A DNA stretch of 56,827 nucleotides from Lachnospiraceae bacterium (lineage in GTDB: Bacteria > Bacillota > Clostridia > Lachnospirales > Lachnospiraceae): NCBI GenBank assembly GCA_024687745.1, contig JAILEM010000188.1, forward strand, positions 1 to 56,827. The letters are read 5' to 3'. Shown one piece after another: positions 35,156 to 44,635 of this stretch. Under the pieces are notes generated by a model that saw nothing but the letters and a program-made list of their open reading frames with translations, was not told the DNA's origin and did not search any database. Every line of letters begins with the position of its first letter. Within the stretch, counting starts at the first letter, position 1. The translations under genes were made by a program, and so were the position numbers.

Positions 35156-37474
35156 CTATTCCTGTCCCTTTAATGCATCTACCATATCTATGGTTTTGAC
35201 CTTTCCCGACAGTACCCTGTTTACAAGATAAGAAAGGACAAAGGTTCCCAAAATACAGATAATAAATGATTTTTCCGAATATTTTGCCACATAATCCATG
35301 GATTCGGGCATGGTACCAAACAGAATGTTTATGACCACGATCCCAAAAGGTATACCACAGGAAATGCCAAGAAGGGTGACCCATACATTCTGTATCTGTA
35401 ATATACTCCTGATCCTGGCGCTCTTGAAGCCAAGAACCTTAAGGGTTGCCATCTCCCTGTTCTTTTCAACCAGCGAAAGAACACCAAGGTTATATAAAAC
35501 CACTATTCCAAGTATCGCTGCAGCGGTTATCATTATATATACCATGGCATACATCATTTCCTTCATGGCATCCATGGCCTTCATCATCTCGGAAAGGCCC
35601 TGGACCCCGGCTATGTTATCATCATCCTTAAGCTCTTTTACCGGATCCATGTTTGTATATATAGTCTGTGGACAAAAGCTGTATTCGTAGCTTTCATATC
35701 TTTTCCTTGACATCGTTATTCCCTGGACAGAGGGATTCCTGTATATATCACTGACCCTGTCCGTATGCCATTTATCATCGCCGATTATATGCCAGGAGAA
35801 CATATCGCCCTCCTTTATCCCAAGCAGGACCGACATCCTGTAGGACATCGCCACCCCATCCTCATGGAGATCGATATGCTTAAGCTGCCTGTCCTGATAG
35901 TGAAGATAGTTTCCCCTGTCCGGTATGGTGATATTACCTGATTTCTTTATCCCTCCGGCCTCAAATTCACACCCGAGGGTGGATACCATCTGTCCTTTGT
36001 ATTTTTTTGCATACTCGGCTGTATCCCCGTATGAGACGCCTTCGTTCATTATAATTGAATACCTTGAAGTATTTAATTCCCCATACATCCATGTGGTTAT
36101 GAATTCAACCGTATCAAGACAAGCACAGGCCGCAAAGATGAGCATCGAACATCCCAGCACACCTATTATTCCCATTATGGTCCTTATCTTATTACGTAAT
36201 ATATCTCTGAGATTCCATTGTATGGTGAATCCGATATGCTTCCAGAGGAAACTTCTTTCTATCAGGGAATGCTTCAGATTTTTAGGCGAAGCAGGCCTTA
36301 GGGTATCTGCGGGTGCCGGCGATAATTCCTTTCTGCAGGCCATAATGCTGACAAGTGATGAGATGATCACGGATATAAGGACAGCCGCATATGATTTAAA
36401 CGAAAAGACCGTATTTACTTTGGGAAGGATATAGGAGGTGTTCATCATCCCGAGAATATACTTTGCTATGGTAAAATATCCCAAGACCGCTCCGAGAACA
36501 CCGCCAAAAAGGCTTAAGAAAAATGCATAGGAGGCATAATGGACAGTTATCGTCCTCTTACTGAAGCCAAGAGCCTTAAGTGTTCCGATCTGTACCCTTT
36601 GTTTGGCCGTCATCCTGGTCATTGTTGTTATTATGCCAAGCAGGGCTATGGCTAAAAATATCGGAGGAAAAATATATACCATAGAGGCATGCTGTTCTAT
36701 CTCGGCCCTGAAGGTCTGATAACTCAGATCCGCATCCTTATCGGTCAGGATAACCTCATCCGAATCAAGAACATATTTTACCTCATTCATAAGTCTGGAA
36801 AGCCGGTTCTTTTCATCTTTGTCAAGTCCGCCTGTATTATCCGCAACCGATGACCTTATAACCATCTGGTTATAATAAAAATCGTCAAGCGGATATGACC
36901 CGGTATCCATGACAACAAATCCATATTCGCCATAATCGGGCATAAATGCCGAAACATCCTTGACATAGTATACAAACTCCGGATGATAGACGGCTCCTTT
37001 TATCTCCTGCCCGAAGGATATACCGTTAAGCTTCATGTTAAGCATATCCCCGACGGATAATCCCTGTTTTTTCATGAAATTGATATCCACCCACACCCCT
37101 GAAGCTCCGGGAGTGTACGGTATACCTTCCGCAAGGATCATCCGGGATATCTTATTGTCATCTATGAAGAGCATCTGAAGATCATATTCTTTTGAAAGCT
37201 CTGCCTTACCGGCTGTTTTGAATCTGAGCTCTGCCTCCTTTACATCCTTAAGGTACTTAACCTTTGAAAGATGACGGTTCTTAAATGCCATACCCTGGGC
37301 ACAGATATCATAAAGGTTTGTATTCTCATAGTATACCCCTTCATAATGATCCATCCCGCTGACTTCGGAATCCAGACCCGAAAAGACAAATATCCCCAGA
37401 AACGACATGATAAATATAGAAAAAAACTGGACCTTGTTTTTTAAAAGGTCCCTCCACATTTTTCTTAACAGCAT
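35156..37474 (-). CDS. FtsX-like ABC permease of a MacB-type exporter
   Basis: A 772-residue permease with one helix at residues 15-35, a large outside domain of about 220 residues, three helices and loops in the region 260-380, a second outside domain, and three further helices at about 645-765. Two FtsX-type domains are visible by the repeats GTLKALGFSKRTITVHY and ATLKVLGFKSARIRSIL, typical of MacB/FtsX-like exporters (COG0577). It overlaps the ATPase gene by one base (TAATG). With the ATPase and the HlyD-like adaptor it forms a three-part exporter. Such systems export peptides, lipids or antibiotics in Firmicutes, but the substrate cannot be inferred here. Confidence 0.9.
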   Translation of the reverse strand: MLLRKMWRDLLKNKVQFFSIFIMSFLGIFVFSGLDSEVSGMDHYEGVYYENTNLYDICAQGMAFKNRHLSKVKYLKDVKEAELRFKTAGKAELSKEYDLQMLFIDDNKISRMILAEGIPYTPGASGVWVDINFMKKQGLSVGDMLNMKLNGISFGQEIKGAVYHPEFVYYVKDVSAFMPDYGEYGFVVMDTGSYPLDDFYYNQMVIRSSVADNTGGLDKDEKNRLSRLMNEVKYVLDSDEVILTDKDADLSYQTFRAEIEQHASMVYIFPPIFLAIALLGIITTMTRMTAKQRVQIGTLKALGFSKRTITVHYASYAFFLSLFGGVLGAVLGYFTIAKYILGMMNTSYILPKVNTVFSFKSYAAVLISVIISSLVSIMACRKELSPAPADTLRPASPKNLKHSLIERSFLWKHIGFTIQWNLRDILRNKIRTIMGIIGVLGCSMLIFAACACLDTVEFITTWMYGELNTSRYSIIMNEGVSYGDTAEYAKKYKGQMVSTLGCEFEAGGIKKSGNITIPDRGNYLHYQDRQLKHIDLHEDGVAMSYRMSVLLGIKEGDMFSWHIIGDDKWHTDRVSDIYRNPSVQGITMSRKRYESYEYSFCPQTIYTNMDPVKELKDDDNIAGVQGLSEMMKAMDAMKEMMYAMVYIMITAAAILGIVVLYNLGVLSLVEKNREMATLKVLGFKSARIRSILQIQNVWVTLLGISCGIPFGIVVINILFGTMPESMDYVAKYSEKSFIICILGTFVLSYLVNRVLSGKVKTIDMVDALKGQE

Positions 37475-38223
37475 TACCAGCTCACCTCATCGGCACTCTT
37501 TGGTTCATCATTCGTGATGATCGAATTGACCGTCCCGTTTTTTACCCTTATGACTCTGTCTGCGATATCCGCAAAGCTTGAATTATGTGTGACCATAACT
37601 ACGGTATGCTTCTGCTTGCTTGATACTCTTTGAAGGAGCTTAAGAACTTCCTTTCCCGTATCCGTATCAAGAGCACCGGTAGGCTCATCGCAGAGTAAGA
37701 GTCTGGGATTTTTGGCCAGCGCCCTTGCTATGGATGTCCTTTGCTGTTCTCCTCCCGACATCTGTGACGGAAACTGATCCATATGGTCGGCAAGTCCTAC
37801 AGAAGCCAGAGTCTCCTTTGGATCCAAAAGCTCCAATCCGGCATTATCCTTTTCCCATACGGATCCTCTCTTTACATTTTTTCTCACATCCTTCATCAAA
37901 GCAACATTTTCATAAGCCGTAAGTGTAGGCACAAGATTATAGAACTGAAATACCACCCCGACGTTCCATGCCCTGTAGACAGTCAGTTCATCATCCTTAA
38001 ATTTGGAGATATCATGATCATTTATGAAAATATTGCCTCCCGTAGGTGAATCCATCCCCCCAAGGAGGTTTAAAAGAGTGCTCTTTCCGGCTCCGGAGGG
38101 TCCTAATATCACTACCATCTCTCCCTCATAGATCGAGAGATTTACATCCTTAAGGGCGTAAAAGGCGTTATCTCCGATCATATATTTTTTTTCAACGTTT
38201 CTGAATTCAATGAACGGCTTCAA
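37474..38223 (-). CDS. ABC transporter ATPase, LolD/MacB-like
   Basis: A 249-residue ATPase for the adjacent permease. Walker A is LGPSGAGKSTLLN, the Q-loop is FQFYNLVPTL, the signature is MSGGEQQRTSIARAL, Walker B is LLLCDEPTGALD, and the H-loop is MVTHN; all are intact. A small insertion between the Q-loop and signature (RKNVKRGSVWEKDNAG) is unusual in length. The start codon is TTG at 38223, reading MKPFIEFRNVEKKY, supported by a GGAG site about ten bases upstream. The gene overlaps the adaptor by 17 bases and the permease by one base. Confidence 0.92.
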   Translation of the reverse strand: MKPFIEFRNVEKKYMIGDNAFYALKDVNLSIYEGEMVVILGPSGAGKSTLLNLLGGMDSPTGGNIFINDHDISKFKDDELTVYRAWNVGVVFQFYNLVPTLTAYENVALMKDVRKNVKRGSVWEKDNAGLELLDPKETLASVGLADHMDQFPSQMSGGEQQRTSIARALAKNPRLLLCDEPTGALDTDTGKEVLKLLQRVSSKQKHTVVMVTHNSSFADIADRVIRVKNGTVNSIITNDEPKSADEVSW

Positions 38224-39664
38224 CTGCTTTATCTCCTACCTGCTCATCTGTTATCGCATCTGTGATAACGACAGCATTCTCCTTTAATCCATCCCTGACC
38301 TCAACGCTGTCATTGCTCACTATTCCCGCCTGAATATATTTCTTGACTATGACCCCGTCTTCTATCACATAACAGTAATCGCCCTCATCATCACTGTAAA
38401 AGGCCGCATACGGGATAAGGAGAACATCATCCTTTTCATCGGTGTAGATAGTAACATCCGCCTCTATCCCAAGGATAAGATCCTGACCTCCCTCTATCTT
38501 TATATCAACCTCCACCTTGCTCTTATCCGATGAATCCGTAGTGGCTATCTGACTTATCCTTGAAACATGTCCCACATATCTCTTACCTGCGACGTCAAGC
38601 TCTGCTCTCTGACCTTCCCTGACAGACGCAACATCGTACTTTGAAAGCATTACCGTGACCTTTAGATCCGACCTTGAAACTATGGTAAAAAGCGGCGAAC
38701 CCTTGGCTACCACGGATCCTTCTTCAACACTGCAGGAGGTGACTATACCGTCAAAGGTTGCATCTATCCCTGCCTGAGCCTTTTCCAAAGAGCTCCTTGC
38801 ATAGCTTTCATTTTCTTTGGCTATATCAACCTGGTCATTCAGCGCTTCCTTCTGGCCGGCGGTCAAAACATTAGCCTCATAGGCGTTGATATTTGTCCTT
38901 GCCTGTGTCCAGTTCCTTGAGATATCTTCCATCTGATTGGAAATATCATTGATCTGCATGTTTTCTGTCGGTGTATAGGATTGGGGATATATGGATGCCA
39001 GTGTGGATCTTAATTCCGCCACCCGGTTATTTTTATCGGCGATCGCATTTTCTTTTTCATTTATGAGATTTGGATCGGGATTATCGGAATTGCTTATCTT
39101 TGTCATTTCAGACTGCAGGTTTACTATTTCTTCACTGACCTCTGCGATCTGTCTGTTAAGACCGTCGATCTCACACTGCATCTGGTAATTTGTCGAATAT
39201 CTGGTCTCTGTGATACTGTCGCCGTTTTCCCGGCTTATATAATAAAGGACCGCATAGGCCTGGTCATCCGCAACTGCCTGGTTATATTTGGCTGAATAAT
39301 TATTGCTCTTTGATATCTGACCGTTAGCCGTATCTTCACTCTGTTTGCTCTGTAGCTCCGCCTGGATCACATTATGCTCATAATCTTTTGTGTCATAGGT
39401 TACCAGCTTATCGCCTATCGATACGGAATCTCCTTTTTTTATGGATATCGAGCTTATGGGGGCAGAAATGGCTGCATAATAGGTATATTCATCATTACTG
39501 CTTATATCCCCTGTCTCCTCTATTATCCCCGCAACAGAGCCCCTTGTGGCATGGGCAGCCTCATATTCCTTTCCCCTGGAACCGAAATTGAACGCGGTCA
39601 GTGTCGCTGCAGCGCCGATAAGAATTGTTGCAAGCAGCATTCCCGCAATGAATGGTTTTTTCAT
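38207..39664 (-). CDS. HlyD/RND-type periplasmic-like adaptor of the ABC exporter
   Basis: A 485-residue membrane-anchored adaptor starting MKKPFIAGMLLATILIG with an AGGAGGGG site. Helix 1 is at about residues 7-27. A lipoyl-like half-motif (ISSISIKKGDSVSIGDKLVTY) is at about residues 72-92, a long coiled coil runs over about 100-290 (QIAEVSEEIVNLQSEMTK), and the second lipoyl half follows (ARSSLEKAQAGIDATFDGIV). A beta-barrel and membrane-proximal domain end the protein. In Gram-positives such adaptors partner MacB-like ATPase and FtsX permease genes and bridge to the cell wall. It is first in the operon, ahead of the ATPase and permease. Confidence 0.9.
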   Translation of the reverse strand: MKKPFIAGMLLATILIGAAATLTAFNFGSRGKEYEAAHATRGSVAGIIEETGDISSNDEYTYYAAISAPISSISIKKGDSVSIGDKLVTYDTKDYEHNVIQAELQSKQSEDTANGQISKSNNYSAKYNQAVADDQAYAVLYYISRENGDSITETRYSTNYQMQCEIDGLNRQIAEVSEEIVNLQSEMTKISNSDNPDPNLINEKENAIADKNNRVAELRSTLASIYPQSYTPTENMQINDISNQMEDISRNWTQARTNINAYEANVLTAGQKEALNDQVDIAKENESYARSSLEKAQAGIDATFDGIVTSCSVEEGSVVAKGSPLFTIVSRSDLKVTVMLSKYDVASVREGQRAELDVAGKRYVGHVSRISQIATTDSSDKSKVEVDIKIEGGQDLILGIEADVTIYTDEKDDVLLIPYAAFYSDDEGDYCYVIEDGVIVKKYIQAGIVSNDSVEVRDGLKENAVVITDAITDEQVGDKAVEAVH

Positions 39665-39713
39665 ATACCCCTCCTGTTCATATCGTGATTAGTCAAAGCT
39701 AACTGTATGATAA

Positions 39714-39752
39714 AAAAATTTTTATACATACAAGGCCCGTCTCCGGGCCCTG
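39714..39752 (-). terminator. Terminator after glyQS
   Basis: On the minus strand, CAGGGCCCG pairs with CGGGCCTTG (one wobble) around GAGA, and the outer stem continues weakly; T-runs follow after a short A-run. It separates the lipoprotein-glyQS unit from the exporter. Confidence 0.6.
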
Positions 39753-39776
39753 TGTATATTTTTGATCATCTCAGGA

Positions 39777-41165
39777 TCAGAACATGAACTTCTCATCAAA
39801 ATAGCTGACAAGATCCTCTATCTTTATCCTCTCCTGTTCCATCGAATCCCTGTCCCTTACCGTTACCGCATTATCATTCTCCGAATCAAAATCATAGGTT
39901 ATGCAGAAGGGGGTTCCGATCTCATCCTGTCTCCTGTATCTCTTACCGATATTACCCCTGTCATCAAATTCACAGTTGTAACGTTTTGAAAGCTCTGTGT
40001 AGATCTTTTCCGCACCCTCGTTAAGCTTCTTTGAAAGAGGAAGGACACCGATCTTTACAGGTGCAAGAGCCGGATGGAAATGAAGGACCGTCCTTACATC
40101 TCCCTCTCCTATCTCCTCCTCATCGTAGGCTGCACACAAAAAGGCCAGAACAACCCTGTCCGCACCAAGCGAAGGCTCTATAACATAGGGAATGTATTTT
40201 TCACTCTTTGTATCGTCAAAATAGGTCATATCCTGACCTGAGGTCTCCTGATGTCTCATAAGATCATAATCGGTCCTGTCAGCTATGCCCCAGAGTTCTC
40301 CCCATCCGAACGGGAATAAGAATTCTATGTCGGTAGTTCCCTTTGAATAGAAGGCAAGCTCTGCAGGGTCATGATCCCTGAGTCTCATCTCCTCCTCCTT
40401 TATTCCAAGAGAAATGAGCCAGTCTCTGCAGAAGCCCCTCCAATATTTGAACCATTCAAGATCAGTCCCCGGCTCACAGAAAAACTCAAGCTCCATCTGT
40501 TCAAATTCTCTTGTCCTGAAGGTGAAATTTCCCGGTGTTATCTCATTTCTGAAGGATTTACCGATCTGTCCTATACCAAACGGTATCTTCTTTCTTGAGG
40601 TTCTCTGTACGTTTTTGAAGTTGACAAAGATACCCTGAGCAGTTTCCGGTCTGAGATATACGGTATTCTTTGCATCCTCTGTCACACCCTGAAAGGTCTT
40701 GAACATAAGGTTGAACTGTCTTATATCTGTAAAATTGTGCTTACCGCAGGTAGGACAGCAGACATTATGCTCTTCTATAAAGCTTTTCATCTCTTCCTGT
40801 GAATATGCGTCTATAGGCTTCTCAAGGGTAATGCCTTTTTCAGCGGCATAATCCTCTATGAGCTTATCAGCCCTGAATCTTTCATGACACTCCTTACAGT
40901 CCATTAAAGGATCGGAAAATCCTCCGAGATGTCCCGATGCGACCCATGTCTGGGGATTCATTAAAATAGCACAGTCTACGCCCACATTATAAGGACTTTC
41001 CGTGACAAATTTCTGCCACCATGCCTTCTTTACGTTGTTCTTGAGTTCAACGCCAAGATTTCCGTAATCCCAGGTATTGGCAAGGCCTCCGTATATCTCC
41101 GAACCCGGATATACGAATCCTCTTGTTTTGGCCAGTGCTACGATTTTTTCCAAAGTTTTTTCCAT
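39777..41165 (-). CDS. glyQS: Glycyl-tRNA synthetase (homodimeric type)
   Basis: A 462-residue class II synthetase charging tRNA-Gly. The N-terminus reads [27 protein letters not shown]. Motif 2 is in [29 protein letters not shown], motif 3 in [14 protein letters not shown]. Two Cys pairs ([16 protein letters not shown]) occur in the insertion of this domain. The C-terminal anticodon-binding domain is the usual short one. This is the single-chain alpha2 type, not the alpha2beta2 type. It has an AGGAG site and follows the lipoprotein gene by 15 bases. The length is normal for bacterial GlyQS. Confidence 0.96.
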   Translation of the reverse strand: MEKTLEKIVALAKTRGFVYPGSEIYGGLANTWDYGNLGVELKNNVKKAWWQKFVTESPYNVGVDCAILMNPQTWVASGHLGGFSDPLMDCKECHERFRADKLIEDYAAEKGITLEKPIDAYSQEEMKSFIEEHNVCCPTCGKHNFTDIRQFNLMFKTFQGVTEDAKNTVYLRPETAQGIFVNFKNVQRTSRKKIPFGIGQIGKSFRNEITPGNFTFRTREFEQMELEFFCEPGTDLEWFKYWRGFCRDWLISLGIKEEEMRLRDHDPAELAFYSKGTTDIEFLFPFGWGELWGIADRTDYDLMRHQETSGQDMTYFDDTKSEKYIPYVIEPSLGADRVVLAFLCAAYDEEEIGEGDVRTVLHFHPALAPVKIGVLPLSKKLNEGAEKIYTELSKRYNCEFDDRGNIGKRYRRQDEIGTPFCITYDFDSENDNAVTVRDRDSMEQERIKIEDLVSYFDEKFMF

Positions 41166-41180
41166 CAGCTTACTCCTTGA

Positions 41181-41840
41181 TCATTTTATGATTATATATG
41201 CTTTTCCGGATGAATCGCTCGACATCCTTGCATGGTTCTCATCAACCAGTTCTATGTTTGCTGTAACATAGAGTATATCTGAAGGGGTTTCCACAAGTAC
41301 GGGCTCTGAGATGATAATGATCTTGCTCTCCCCCATGGTATTCAGATCTTCTTCGGAAATATTCGGGCCTCCCCCTGTCGACTTCATGGTAAGTGTCATG
41401 GGATAGCCCTGAGCCCTTGCCTCATTAACAGTTCCGACAAAGAAATCCACATTGTTAAATTCCTTATAATCGCTGCAGGATTTATAGGTGATAGTGACCG
41501 AAACACTACCGTCCTCGACTACCGTTTCCTTAAGCTTTACCCTCTCTTCGTTGGAATTGAGTGCATTGAAATCATCTATCTCCTCGTTTATGACGGATTC
41601 GAGCTCTGTTTTATTATAATAGGGCTTATCAAAGCTTTCATATATTTCAGATTCTATGGTCCCTTTTTTGCTTATACGGATCAGGGTTTCCTTATAATCC
41701 GCTTTTCCTTTACAGCCCAAAAGAAGAAGGGGTGCCATAAGCATAACAATAAGGCATGGCATCAAAACAGCCATCCCTTTGAATCTGCACCTGAACACAC
41801 TGCCACGGTCACCGATTATTTCAGATATCGTATGACACAT
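41181..41840 (-). CDS. Unknown lipoprotein upstream of glyQS
   Basis: A 219-residue lipoprotein: a basic start of about 25 residues, a hydrophobic stretch (AVLMPCLIVMLMAPLLLLGC) with a lipobox cysteine near residue 43, then a mature domain of about 175 residues with alternating strands and helices (ETLIRISKKGTIESEIYESF and TMKSTGGGPNISEED). I do not recognise a family; the shape is compatible with a small alpha/beta domain. It has GGAGGGGATAACAA before ATG 41840 and the promoter 41864-41892, and shares a transcript with glyQS. A functional link to tRNA charging is not obvious. Confidence 0.7.
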   Translation of the reverse strand: MCHTISEIIGDRGSVFRCRFKGMAVLMPCLIVMLMAPLLLLGCKGKADYKETLIRISKKGTIESEIYESFDKPYYNKTELESVINEEIDDFNALNSNEERVKLKETVVEDGSVSVTITYKSCSDYKEFNNVDFFVGTVNEARAQGYPMTLTMKSTGGGPNISEEDLNTMGESKIIIISEPVLVETPSDILYVTANIELVDENHARMSSDSSGKAYIIIK

Positions 41841-41863
41841 TTGTTATCCCCTCCACATCACAG

Positions 41864-41892
41864 ATTATATATTCAAATCTTAAGTATTGCAA
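41864..41892 (-). promoter_or_regulatory. Promoter of the lipoprotein-glyQS unit
   Basis: On the minus strand, -35 TTGCAA (41887-41892) and a consensus -10 TATAAT (41864-41869) have a 17-base spacer. Confidence 0.75.
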
Positions 41893-41908
41893 TAATAAAA
41901 TAAAGCGG

Positions 41909-42556
41909 TCACAGGCTGTTTAAGGTATCCAGAGTCTTAAAATGTCTGTCGCAGGTCCTTCTTCTTAAGTCATCGGCAAGCTCTGTAAGCTCTGTAAGTA
42001 CCTTGTCTGAAACCCTGAAGCTAAACACCTTGTTTACCGGAGTTGAAACTATATGATCCACTGTATATCTTGTCGCGTACAACAGCTCTCTGTTCTTTGG
42101 GATCCCGGGGAATTCCCCGTTTACGACAAGGATCTTTATTTCATAGACCGCACGTACGAGCCTGTTATCAATGTCTTCTTTGATAAGTGCTCTCACCGCC
42201 TGGAAAAGAAGCTTTAACAGCTCCTTGTCATCACTGTTTTCCCTCGAATACCAGGATGCATATTCAAGAAAATACATTCCCAGATAAGCGCCCTCAAAAT
42301 CCTTTCTTAATTCTTCAAAATAATACTTTATCTCAACATCATAAAGATTATATGCACTTTTCCCCTCGCTCACCTTAAAATCGCCGAAGCAGAAGGGATC
42401 TGTCGATGCCATCAGCTTTGAATTCTGTCTTTTTGCACCTCTGGCAAACACAGTGATCTTTCCTCTGTCCGTAGTGAGGATCACAAGCCTTTTGTCATAA
42501 TCGTTCACAGGACTTGCCTCGAGTATCATTCCCGTCACAAGAATATAATCTCTCAT
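41909..42556 (-). CDS. recO: DNA repair protein RecO
   Basis: A 215-residue RecO, somewhat shorter than the usual 240-250. The N-terminal OB-fold is visible in YILVTGMILEASPVNDYDKR, LVILTTDRGKITVFARGAKR and STDPFCFGDFKVSEGKSAYN. The helical part follows. The zinc-finger Cys pairs of many Firmicute RecO proteins are absent; instead YATRYTVDH lies at the equivalent place. RecO loads RecA on gapped DNA with RecR. It starts two bases after the era stop, so the two are co-transcribed, a common arrangement. I am confident in the family by the era neighbour and the OB-fold. Confidence 0.88.
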   Translation of the reverse strand: MRDYILVTGMILEASPVNDYDKRLVILTTDRGKITVFARGAKRQNSKLMASTDPFCFGDFKVSEGKSAYNLYDVEIKYYFEELRKDFEGAYLGMYFLEYASWYSRENSDDKELLKLLFQAVRALIKEDIDNRLVRAVYEIKILVVNGEFPGIPKNRELLYATRYTVDHIVSTPVNKVFSFRVSDKVLTELTELADDLRRRTCDRHFKTLDTLNSL

Positions 42557-42557
42557 A

Positions 42558-43451
42558 TCAGGATTCCTTATAACCGAAGTTCTTTATTAAGACATCCGAG
42601 TCTCTCCAGTCTTTCTTCACCCTTACCCAAAGCTTCAGGTTGACATGCTGCTCCAAAAGCCTTTCGATCTCATATCTGGCAGCCGAGCCGATCTTTTTGA
42701 GCATTGTGCCCTGTTTACCTATGATGATCCCCTTATGGGAATCCTTTTCACAGATTATCGTGGCATCAATATTTGTTATTTCCCTGCCCTCCTCCATCTT
42801 GTCTATGACAACGGCTATACCATGAGGTATCTCGTCATTTAAGCATTTGAGGGCCTTTTCCCTGATAAGCTCTGCGGTTATCTGCCTTATTGGCTGATCT
42901 GTCACAGTATCTTCATCATAAAAGGGTTCTCCGTACGGAAGATATTTATATATGACAGAGAGCAGCTCATCTGTATTTTCACCTGTAAGTGCAGATACGG
43001 GAACTATCTCATCAAAATCACAGAGATCCTTATATGCATCTATGATCCCAAACATCTCATCCTTCTTTACCCTGTCGGATTTATTGATGACAAGGATGAG
43101 AGGTTTGTTTATATCACTTAACTGCTTTGCTATAGACTGATCCCCCTGCCCTACAAAGTCAGAGGCTTCCACGAGCCAGAGCATAAGATCGACATCCTCC
43201 ATGGTACTTTTGGTTACCCTTACCATGTAATCCCCGAGCTTATTCCTTGCCTTTATTATCCCCGGGGTATCAAGGAATACGATCTGTCCCCTTTCATCTG
43301 TATATACAGTCTGTATACGGTTTCTTGTGGTCTGCGGCTTATTCGACGTTATGGCGATCTTCTGTCCGATAAGGGTATTCATAAGGGTGGATTTCCCGAC
43401 ATTCGGACGGCCTATAAGAGTCACAAAGCCGGATCTGTAATCTTTATTCAT
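42558..43451 (-). CDS. era: GTPase Era
   Basis: A 297-residue GTPase required for 16S rRNA maturation and 30S assembly. G1 is GRPNVGKSTL (residues 13-22), G3 is DTPGI, and G4 is NKSD. The C-terminal KH domain holds the GIIIGKQGTMLKKIGSAARY motif that binds the 3' end of 16S rRNA. The length is normal. It lies between the DUF4349 lipoprotein (18 bases upstream) and recO (two bases downstream). Confidence 0.97.
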   Translation of the reverse strand: MNKDYRSGFVTLIGRPNVGKSTLMNTLIGQKIAITSNKPQTTRNRIQTVYTDERGQIVFLDTPGIIKARNKLGDYMVRVTKSTMEDVDLMLWLVEASDFVGQGDQSIAKQLSDINKPLILVINKSDRVKKDEMFGIIDAYKDLCDFDEIVPVSALTGENTDELLSVIYKYLPYGEPFYDEDTVTDQPIRQITAELIREKALKCLNDEIPHGIAVVIDKMEEGREITNIDATIICEKDSHKGIIIGKQGTMLKKIGSAARYEIERLLEQHVNLKLWVRVKKDWRDSDVLIKNFGYKES

Positions 43452-43469
43452 ATTATCGACCGCACTTTA

Positions 43470-44570
43470 TCATTTCTTATTATCCTTAGCTATGGGTTCA
43501 CCGGTCATAGGATCAAAATTTCCTCCGGCATCCTTAACCTGCTCTTTCTTCTGATCTGCATTCTTTATATCCGTCTTTATCTCCGTTCTTGCTATGGCTT
43601 TTCCCTTTTTCTTTTTGGATGCTCTGCCTGCAAGCTTAACTATGAGCAGAATAATAGCAACAACGACTGCAAGGATCAAAAGTGCGGGGATGGATCCCAC
43701 TATTGCCACTGCGAGATCCTGGAAGAATTCGGAAATATTTACAAGGCTGTCGTTAAATGCCTCACTCATCCTTTCTCCGAGTGTCTTTTCATGGGTTACG
43801 GTAGGTGTATATGTAGTAACCTCCCTTATATCAAGATAAACCGTAGAATAGGTCACCTGATTGTCCATTACCCTGAGTCTTGATTCATATGACTCTATCT
43901 CATACCTTACCTGTGCAAGTCTTTCCTCAAGTGCAACAAGTGTTTCGATATCCTCTGCCTCGGCAATGAGTTCGTTAAGCCTCTCCTGCTCTGTCTTTAA
44001 TGAAGATACCTTGGACTGCATATCCACATAATTAAGGGTAACGTCTTCGGCGCTTTCGTTTTTGGAAAGAACATTACTGTTTTCACTTACGGATTCGGTA
44101 AAGTTTACAAGCTTATCGGCAGGTATCCTTGCGGTGATATATGCTGTTCTTGTATCATATGATCCCTGGCTCCTGCCTGAGATGTTCATACTTTCGGCAT
44201 AACCTCCGAGGGTATCTATCTTATTCTTTACATTTTCAATGAGGGCATCAAATTCCTCTGTCTCCAGTGTCATATTTACTGTCTTTACGAGTTTTCTGGA
44301 GGATGAATTTGATTCAACGTCCCTGTTTCCCTCCGGATCATCCGTTACAAGTCCATTGCCTGTCTCATAGATGTCATCGGATTCATAATAATCATCGGTT
44401 GCAGCCTCCTCCATTGCAGGCTCATCGGCATAAGCCCTTTCATATGAATCCTCATATGCCGCAGAGCCCGTATAGGATTCCGAAGCATCGGAGCTCTTAC
44501 TGCCGCAGGCCATAAGAAGAAGTGCAGATATCAATGTACAGGCTGTCAGTAAATAAATCCTTTTTTTCAT
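43470..44570 (-). CDS. DUF4349 lipoprotein
   Basis: A 366-residue membrane lipoprotein. The signal peptide ends with the lipobox LLMACGS near residue 22. An acidic Glu/Asp/Tyr/Ser-rich stretch of about 60 residues follows. The DUF4349 domain begins at about residue 93 (KLVKTVNMTLETEEFDALIE), contains a long coiled coil (MQSKVSSLKTEQERLNELIA) and ends in a membrane helix at about residues 290-315 (SIPALLILAVVVAIILLIVK). A basic cytoplasmic tail follows. DUF4349 proteins are common cell-surface proteins of unknown role in Firmicutes. It sits between an M16C peptidase and era on one transcript. Confidence 0.9.
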   Translation of the reverse strand: MKKRIYLLTACTLISALLLMACGSKSSDASESYTGSAAYEDSYERAYADEPAMEEAATDDYYESDDIYETGNGLVTDDPEGNRDVESNSSSRKLVKTVNMTLETEEFDALIENVKNKIDTLGGYAESMNISGRSQGSYDTRTAYITARIPADKLVNFTESVSENSNVLSKNESAEDVTLNYVDMQSKVSSLKTEQERLNELIAEAEDIETLVALEERLAQVRYEIESYESRLRVMDNQVTYSTVYLDIREVTTYTPTVTHEKTLGERMSEAFNDSLVNISEFFQDLAVAIVGSIPALLILAVVVAIILLIVKLAGRASKKKKGKAIARTEIKTDIKNADQKKEQVKDAGGNFDPMTGEPIAKDNKK

Positions 44571-44635
44571 ATTAACCTCCCTGATATTTCCTTAAAACAT
44601 ATAACACTATCATCTGTTTAAAACACGAACCGGTC

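Noticed and set aside
35127..35384. Trp/His-rich minus-strand frame
   Set aside because: It overlaps the end of the FtsX-like permease in another frame and has no ribosome binding site or motif.
37474..39664. MacB-like exporter as the missing GG-leader peptide exporter
   Set aside because: Its ATPase has no C39 peptidase domain, and the operon is separated from the GG-leader genes by ppdK and two terminators.
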